A DNA stretch of 64,000 bases from an uncultured Anaerolineales bacterium (GTDB taxonomy: Bacteria > Chloroflexota > Anaerolineae > Anaerolineales > Villigracilaceae), in NCBI GenBank assembly GCA_937928015.1, contig CALFXA010000032.1:3728-67727 (forward strand). Reading direction: 5' to 3'. Position numbers and translations under genes: made by a program. The notes beneath the pieces are model-generated. The model did not search any database and was not told where the DNA came from. It was given only the letters and a program-made list of their open reading frames with translations. This document shows positions 59,043-64,000 of this stretch, in pieces (within the stretch, counting starts at the first letter, position 1; every line of letters begins with the position of its first letter).

Positions 59043-59048
59043 TATAAT
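59043..59048 (+). promoter_or_regulatory. Putative -10 element for the GH10 gene
   Basis: TATAAT 30 bases before the GH10 start, with an extended A/T context; no strong -35 is seen. GGGAG forms the ribosome binding site. The same 74-base gap must hold the promoter of the divergent DnaB-like gene if that has its own. Confidence 0.4.
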
Positions 59049-59077
59049 TTTGATTATCATCCCCTTGGGAGAACAAA

Positions 59078-61054
59078 ATGAGATCTCTCCTTCGCTTCAT
59101 CATTTGTATAGTCGTTCTTCTATCAGCCTGCACGCCCGCACAGCAGATTGTCCCAATCATCACAGCAACCGCTGTCTCCCCCGCGCCCACGGCGACCATC
59201 CCGCCCACGCTCGTTCCCAGAGCGGTGACCCAGACACAAACTCGGCTCTCCGATTTTCCCGGCGATGACTATTGCAGTCTCGGTGCGCTCATCCCGGCAG
59301 GGACGGAGGTGGATGTACTTGGCACCTACCAGGATTATGTTGCAGTGGCGTGGAATGACGGCGCTGGCCGAAAACAAGGCTTTGTTCCCAAGGCGAAACT
59401 TGCCGTCATGCCGCAGGGCATTCCACAACTGTCAGCTGACGCAGTGCCGTGGCAGCCGTTGTTGGATTTCAGCACGTGGACCTATTACTCGCCCGACAAC
59501 GGGGGGGAACTGATGATCCAGCCTGCCACGGAAGAACAAAGCGACTGGGCCGTTGACCCTGGTCATCATCCTGTTCAGGTTCCGCTGCGCATGCACTTCG
59601 GCCTGCAGCGCACCTATGAGAACTGGGCCGGCGTCCGCATCTATGGCACCTCCGATGTCGCCGATCCGTGGTGGAAGGGCATCAACCGCATGGATGTCAC
59701 GGTGGACCGTCAGCAATATCGCTTGTGTGTGCGCGACGGGTCGAGTGAAGGCTGCAACGCCGATGTTCCGCTGACAGTTGCCGCTGACCAGGAGCTCACG
59801 CTGCAATTCATGGATGTGAATGGAAAACAGCTTCAGGTCCTGGACCAGGATAATAATGTTCTACAAGAGATCAATCTCACCAACCAAGCAGGCCTGAACC
59901 TGCCTAACGGACTCTTCCCCGAAGGCTGGTTCCAATTTGGTACCACGGTCGGTGCTCCCGAGAAGTTCAGGGTCATACACCCCTCCGTCACCACGCTACC
60001 GAAGGGGACATACCAACCATCCTGGCTGGAGGCGCCGGGTTTGAAGGACCTGGCGGCGGCGCATGGCATCCAGATCGGAACCGAGTTCAACCCTGATCAA
60101 CTGGTGGATGCACGCCTGTGTGCGGTTTATAAGCACGACTACAATGTCGCCATCATCAGCGCGTTCAGCGATCCAAAACTATGGACCGGACCCGGTCAAT
60201 ATGATTTCGCAACACTGGACCAGATTGTCAACCAGACCGCGCAACTCGGTGTAACGTTATATGCATCCCACCTGGTGTGGGGTACCTCCGACGAGGAAGG
60301 TGGCATTCCCGCCTGGATCCGCAACGGCAATTATTCAAAGGACGAGTTGTTGGACATCCTGCGCCAGCACATCACAACCCTCATGACACGCTACCGCGGC
60401 AAGGTGAAAATCTACAGCATTGCCAATGAGGCTCCGCAGCGCGACCGTTACCCCGGGGCGGATTTCTGGTTCGACCACATCGGGTCGGATTACATCGACC
60501 TAGCCTTCCAGTGGGCACGCGAAGCCGATCCTGATGCGATCCTGATCCTGAACACAGACAACAATGAAAGCCCGCGCGATGCGGATACCTCCTACAACAT
60601 CGATGTGCAGTACCGCATTGCCAAGCGGCTCAAGGACAAGGGCATCCTTGACGCAGTTGGCATGCAGATGCACCTGTTCCTACCGTGGAACAGCCGCGTC
60701 ACGCCGAAGGAAGCGGACGTGGAGGCGACCATGAAGAAGTTCGGCGACTTGGGTGTGCAGGTCATGATCACCGAGATGGATGTGAACCAGCATGAGATGA
60801 GCGGCACGCCAGAGCAGCGGGCTGACCTTCAGAAACAACTCTATGCCGATATGATGACCGCCTGCATTAACTCCAAGGTCTGCACGCTGTTTGCCACATG
60901 GGGCATCAGCGACGCGACCAGCTGGGTCGCCGCGCGTGATATCCAGGCGGTCTATCCAAGTTATACGCCGGATGCGGCACCGCTGCTCTTTGACGTGGAC
61001 TACAACCCCAAGCCGCCTTACTTTGCCTTGGTTCAGGTGCTGAGCGGACCTTAG
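59078..61054 (+). CDS. GH10 endo-beta-1,4-xylanase lipoprotein
   Basis: 658 residues. Lipoprotein signal with lipobox LLSACT (Cys18), then a T/P-rich linker, an SH3-like domain (~50-110, LGALIPAGTEVDVLGTYQDY) and ~190 residues of beta-rich sequence. The GH10 barrel fills the C-terminal ~330 residues. The acid/base glutamate is in VKIYSIANEAP near 449 and the nucleophile in VMITEMDV near 566. It would cleave xylan or similar plant polymers at the cell surface. The gene stands alone on the plus strand between two minus-strand transfer gene groups. Confidence 0.92.
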   Translation: MRSLLRFIICIVVLLSACTPAQQIVPIITATAVSPAPTATIPPTLVPRAVTQTQTRLSDFPGDDYCSLGALIPAGTEVDVLGTYQDYVAVAWNDGAGRKQGFVPKAKLAVMPQGIPQLSADAVPWQPLLDFSTWTYYSPDNGGELMIQPATEEQSDWAVDPGHHPVQVPLRMHFGLQRTYENWAGVRIYGTSDVADPWWKGINRMDVTVDRQQYRLCVRDGSSEGCNADVPLTVAADQELTLQFMDVNGKQLQVLDQDNNVLQEINLTNQAGLNLPNGLFPEGWFQFGTTVGAPEKFRVIHPSVTTLPKGTYQPSWLEAPGLKDLAAAHGIQIGTEFNPDQLVDARLCAVYKHDYNVAIISAFSDPKLWTGPGQYDFATLDQIVNQTAQLGVTLYASHLVWGTSDEEGGIPAWIRNGNYSKDELLDILRQHITTLMTRYRGKVKIYSIANEAPQRDRYPGADFWFDHIGSDYIDLAFQWAREADPDAILILNTDNNESPRDADTSYNIDVQYRIAKRLKDKGILDAVGMQMHLFLPWNSRVTPKEADVEATMKKFGDLGVQVMITEMDVNQHEMSGTPEQRADLQKQLYADMMTACINSKVCTLFATWGISDATSWVAARDIQAVYPSYTPDAAPLLFDVDYNPKPPYFALVQVLSGP

Positions 61055-61198
61055 GAAAGCGAAACCGACGCAACATATCATGAATTTTGTTCTGTTTAAG
61101 GGGGCAGGGATTCTGTCCGAATTTACACGATGACACATCTTGGATTCTGCCTGTCCGTCCATCGGCCAGGCAGACTTTTTTTGAGATGGTCCGCTTGA
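61055..61198. other. Short intergenic region with hairpin
   Basis: GTCTGCCTG and CAGGCAGAC (near 61143-61174) form a hairpin followed by TTTTTTT. It could be the terminator of the GH10 gene. Confidence 0.5.
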
Positions 61199-61666
61199 TT
61201 AGTGCAGGAAAATTCGAAGCATGAGATGGAGACCCACTCCCAACAGTAATCCTGGTAAGGCCGGGATCGATCCGTTCTGTTTGCGAATCCAGAATCTGCG
61301 CCATATCTCCAAACCAAGCAGGGACAACAGCACCGCGGGCAAGGGTAGAAGACAGGCCAGGCCGCCGATGGCCAGGAGATCGGCGCGCCCGATTAAACCC
61401 TTGCGATATCCGTAGGCTGCCCACAGGACCGGCCAGGCAGGCAGGGAGAAAAGGAGCGGCAGACTCAGCCAGCCAGGCCAGTTGCGCAAGATGCCCCAGA
61501 CGCAAGCCAGCAGGATAATCCCAACCTGCCATGGAGACGAAGGCCACCCAAGGAAAAGGGCACCCAGGAAAAACCATTCAACGCCAGGCACAAGACGGTA
61601 ACGCAGATCTGCCAGACTGAACAAGGCAAAGGAACCCAGCACAAAGGCTTCATTGAGAGTCATCAT
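61199..61666 (-). CDS. Type IV prepilin peptidase (A24-like, short)
   Basis: 155 residues from ATG 61666 (ATG 61663 also possible); the frame open to 62122 lies within the TrbL-like gene and is rejected. Membrane spans throughout. The two catalytic aspartates are in LADLRYRLVP and GRADLLAIGG, the latter replacing the usual GxGD. Such short peptidases (TadV/CpaA type) process Flp-type pilins. The start overlaps the TrbL-like stop by 17 bases. Confidence 0.75.
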   Translation of the reverse strand: MMTLNEAFVLGSFALFSLADLRYRLVPGVEWFFLGALFLGWPSSPWQVGIILLACVWGILRNWPGWLSLPLLFSLPAWPVLWAAYGYRKGLIGRADLLAIGGLACLLPLPAVLLSLLGLEIWRRFWIRKQNGSIPALPGLLLGVGLHLMLRIFLH

Positions 61667-63341
61667 GGCGGGAGTCAGGCTCCTGGCCGTTCTCAGATGT
61701 GAAGGTAAGCATGCTCTGAATCTGACCGGCACGTCCGAGTTCCGCAGCGTGCAGGAGGGGATCGGGGGCCTGGTTGATTTCCTGTGGGTATTCGTTATAG
61801 GCCTGAACCATTTGGGCTGTCTCCTGCGGGTATTGGGCGGCCAGGGTTTGCGGGTCCAGTCCGTGATGGGCGATGTGAGGGGATAAACCCTGGAATCCCT
61901 GTTGGAAATCCTCGGTCGGGCCTTGGAAGTGGGACCCGATGGCTGCATTGACAGAGGTCGAGAACCCAAAGTCCTGCGTCGGAGCAGATGGGTCGGGTGG
62001 CTCACCGCCAAAGCGCTCCATCCGTTCTCCCAACTCCGACTGGCGGGCAGCCAGTTCGTGTTCATGCGCCAGGGTGCGGTTATATGCTGCTGGGGCGCGC
62101 AGCCCCAAAGCCTCGTAGGCACCCGCGCGCTGGGTTAACTGGTGGGCCGCATTCAGGTGGCCCAAGGCTGCCTCGGTTCCTCCCATCCCAAAAGCTGTTG
62201 ACGCGGCGCCCGAGGCTCCTGCACCCGTGACAACTGCTCCAGCGCCCGCCGCACCCACCCCACTGGCCGCCAGCGCGCCAATGGAAACGATCTGCTGGAC
62301 GGCCTTGAGCATTTGGCCAAAGGCCTCCGCCGAGGTGGAAAGGGTCATCTTGCTGAGGATACCCGCCAGGGAAAGGAGCAACCCGGTCGCGCCCCACAGC
62401 CAGATCACCCGAATCACGGCAGACAGCAAGCCCTGAATATCGAACAGATAACTCGTGGCTAGTCCTGCCTTGAAAACCCCGCCTGCCACGACCGGCAGCA
62501 ATGCAATCAGCAGGACTGCCTTCAGCCACAGCGCACGCAGCCAGCGTGCCTGGGGCAGGACACTGGCTATCGCAAGCGGGGGTGCCAATACAGCCAAGAT
62601 GAAGAGGACCGCATTAGCCGAGGCAAAGGCGAACAACAGTCCGCCAATGGCCAACAGCGAACCCACCGCCAGGCAGATCGAAAGTAGACTGCCCAGAAAG
62701 GTTAGATTGGCCAGGCCCAACACCACCGAGGTGGCCGTGGTCGAACGGACAAACTCCATCGCCAGTGCCCCAGCCTCCCCCACAACCCTTCCAACCATCC
62801 ACCATCCCAGGCGGACAATCAGATCCAGGAAGGGACCGGAAGCAACCGCCAATACGCCTGCCGTAACCCAGTCTCCAACCACCCGTAGCCCGCTATCCTC
62901 CTCCCCCAGCAGGCGACCCCAGTGATAGAGGGCCAACCGCACCAAAAAGAGGGCCGGGGCCAAGGCGGCGGCCACTGGCAGACTGGATTGCGCCACCTGG
63001 TTGTAATCACCGACGCTGGGAGCCTGCACGATTTCGCCGATCACCTGGGTCCAGCGTGCCACCTCCTCGCTCATGGCGTTGACCTCCTTTTCCGCTGCCC
63101 GGTTGAAGATTCCAGCCAACGCTTCGGAGATGGTCTCAGCAGGGAAGACCAGATGATGGAAGATTTGAGTGATGCTGGTGCCCGGCGGGTTGTCCTCGCC
63201 GGGCGGAGGCTGTGTAGGGGTTGCGGTTGGCGTGGGGGTGCCTTCCACAGCTGGCGAGGGCACAACGGTCATGGCCAGGCTGCTGAGGGAGATCAAGGCT
63301 AGAAAGAGCGAAAGAACAATGAATGGACGGGCTTTTTTCAT
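61650..63341 (-). CDS. TrbL/VirB6-like polytopic membrane protein
   Basis: 563 residues from ATG 63341, overlapping the stop of the next gene (ATGA). Signal-like N terminus, then a P/T-rich segment (TPTPTATPTQPPPGEDNPPG), then at least six membrane spans between ~120 and ~370 (LLSICLAVGSLLAIGGLLFA, NAVLFILAVLAPPLAIASVL). An alanine/glycine-rich stretch and a ~180-residue soluble tail (AHEHELAARQSELGERM) follow. This is the general form of TrbL/VirB6, the inner-membrane channel of type IV secretion systems. Confidence 0.7.
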   Translation of the reverse strand: MKKARPFIVLSLFLALISLSSLAMTVVPSPAVEGTPTPTATPTQPPPGEDNPPGTSITQIFHHLVFPAETISEALAGIFNRAAEKEVNAMSEEVARWTQVIGEIVQAPSVGDYNQVAQSSLPVAAALAPALFLVRLALYHWGRLLGEEDSGLRVVGDWVTAGVLAVASGPFLDLIVRLGWWMVGRVVGEAGALAMEFVRSTTATSVVLGLANLTFLGSLLSICLAVGSLLAIGGLLFAFASANAVLFILAVLAPPLAIASVLPQARWLRALWLKAVLLIALLPVVAGGVFKAGLATSYLFDIQGLLSAVIRVIWLWGATGLLLSLAGILSKMTLSTSAEAFGQMLKAVQQIVSIGALAASGVGAAGAGAVVTGAGASGAASTAFGMGGTEAALGHLNAAHQLTQRAGAYEALGLRAPAAYNRTLAHEHELAARQSELGERMERFGGEPPDPSAPTQDFGFSTSVNAAIGSHFQGPTEDFQQGFQGLSPHIAHHGLDPQTLAAQYPQETAQMVQAYNEYPQEINQAPDPLLHAAELGRAGQIQSMLTFTSENGQEPDSRHDDSQ

Positions 63342-64000
63342 AGGGAGAGGGCGTATCGGGAGATGGAATGTTTTTCGAAGCAAAGAGAGTGGTACCCACA
63401 ATACCTGCAGGTGGAAGGCTGGCGGAGAGCATTCAGGGGCGGATAAGGTCCCTCCTTGGCCAGGTTTGACAGGGATTGGACGGTGTGTTCCAGGTCGCGT
63501 TCCGGGAGGGTATGTTCGAAATGCTGCACCTCCCCACTGTCTCGGTCCAAGGCAAAGAGCATGGGACGGTTTGGCCAGGGCTTTTTTCCCGGCGGGCTGC
63601 AGCGGTTCAACAGGCAGAACCTCAACTGGTCCTGTTCCTTACGCTCGACAAGCGCCCCGATCCTGATCTCGGTCGCCTGGCCCACAGATACCCGCCAGAC
63701 CAGCGTGTCGAATTGGATCGGCAGGCGGGTGAAATTCAACGTCAGAGCCACCTTTTCCGATGATATCGAGTGATCTATATTGCGCTCAATTCCCATGCCG
63801 CTCCGCCAATCCTGGGAAAGGAAAGCCCAGGTACGGACGTATACAAAAAGGTTGCGCCAATCCGCGCCAAGGTTGTTGATTGCATTTTGTGACCCGAAGC
63901 GACGGGCCACGGGAAGTTTCCCGCCACGAAACAGCGGGAGGGTTTCAGGCGCCTGGACGGGATGCTGGGCACGATAGGCCAGCACTTCCTGCACATAAGC
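63338..64000 (-). CDS. PD-(D/E)XK-type protein with cysteine cluster (5' end beyond window)
   Basis: At least 221 codons; the frame stays open to the window edge, so the start is missing. The C-terminal STCRYCGYHSLCF gives C-x2-C-x5-C, like the iron-sulfur cysteines that close Cas4/AddB-type nucleases. The part visible here is beta-rich (LRFCLLNRCSPPGKKPWPNR). The nuclease core would lie upstream, outside the window, so the assignment is tentative. Coupled to the TrbL-like gene by an ATGA overlap. Confidence 0.5.
   Translation of the reverse strand, partial: AYVQEVLAYRAQHPVQAPETLPLFRGGKLPVARRFGSQNAINNLGADWRNLFVYVRTWAFLSQDWRSGMGIERNIDHSISSEKVALTLNFTRLPIQFDTLVWRVSVGQATEIRIGALVERKEQDQLRFCLLNRCSPPGKKPWPNRPMLFALDRDSGEVQHFEHTLPERDLEHTVQSLSNLAKEGPYPPLNALRQPSTCRYCGYHSLCFEKHSISRYALSL

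Noticed and set aside
61667-62122. N-terminal extension of the prepilin peptidase
   Set aside because: It is an alternative frame inside the TrbL-like gene and has no membrane-protein character.
1-64000. tRNA or rRNA genes, tRNA-type attachment sites
   Set aside because: I looked for cloverleaf arms and conserved rRNA stretches and saw none; a covariance-model scan would be needed to exclude them firmly.

Overview
The window looks like accessory DNA of a Chloroflexota bacterium, most likely an Anaerolineae relative. The main taxonomic hint is the secreted protein at 52013-54043, whose S-layer-type repeats carry the cysteine pattern I associate with that phylum. This is inference; there is no rRNA or core gene here to confirm it. 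Two blocks of transfer-apparatus genes on the minus strand (1-2559 and 54208-64000), one of them resuming beyond each window edge, plus element-type replication genes (primase, sliding clamp, RadC, DnaB-like ATPase), suggest a large conjugative element or plasmid that carries cargo.

Layout. 1-2559 (-): TadZ/CpaE-like ATPase (cut by the edge), CpaB-like protein and an unknown gene. 2712-5212: Fic protein (+) and metallo-beta-lactamase-fold hydrolase (-). 5788-19495 (+): a long, tightly packed run with a small unknown, a primase, a 43-residue membrane peptide, a DnaN-like clamp, RadC, nine small or medium proteins that are mostly unrecognised, then a 1603-residue methyltransferase-helicase interrupted by two inteins, and a small zinc protein. 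Terminator-like hairpins sit between many of these genes. 19573-21271 (-): AbiE type IV toxin-antitoxin pair with a 15-bp inverted-repeat operator.

21396-45648 (-) is a DISARM-related antiphage island. Its core is a giant YprA/DUF1998 helicase with a nuclease-like C terminus, a DrmD-like SNF2 helicase, a DrmMI-like methyltransferase and a PLD nuclease. The fused helicase plus DrmD and DrmMI matches what I recall being described as ARMADA. Two gene junctions in this operon act as cargo slots. Between helicase and methyltransferase sit two STAND/NACHT genes. Between methyltransferase and PLD sit an unknown 383-residue protein, a HEPN-like protein, a TIR protein and a membrane coiled-coil zinc protein. 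Every cargo gene is bordered by a partial copy of the ends of the core genes: six extra copies of the methyltransferase 3' end, and one chimeric remnant joining a methyltransferase 5' end to a helicase 3' end. This duplicated-end cassette architecture is the most unusual thing in the window.

45814-46992 (-) is a WYL regulator. 47271-51859 is a CRISPR array of 61 repeats (37 nt, the last one interrupted) and 60 spacers with no cas genes in the window. Its two repeat variants alternate in blocks, and two of its spacers overlap on the same target. 52013-54043 (+) is a CAP plus SLH surface protein. 54208-64000 is mostly minus strand: relaxation-like protein, M23 peptidase, TadC-like protein, membrane proteins of VirB2/PrgI type, DnaB-like ATPase, prepilin peptidase, TrbL/VirB6-like protein and a PD-(D/E)XK-type protein cut by the edge. 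A GH10 xylanase lipoprotein is inserted on the plus strand.

How it works together (inference): the transfer genes move the element, the replication genes maintain it, the methyltransferase-helicase and RadC may protect it on entry, and the stacked immune genes (helicase/methylase core, STAND, TIR, HEPN, AbiE, CRISPR) defend the host and favour retention.
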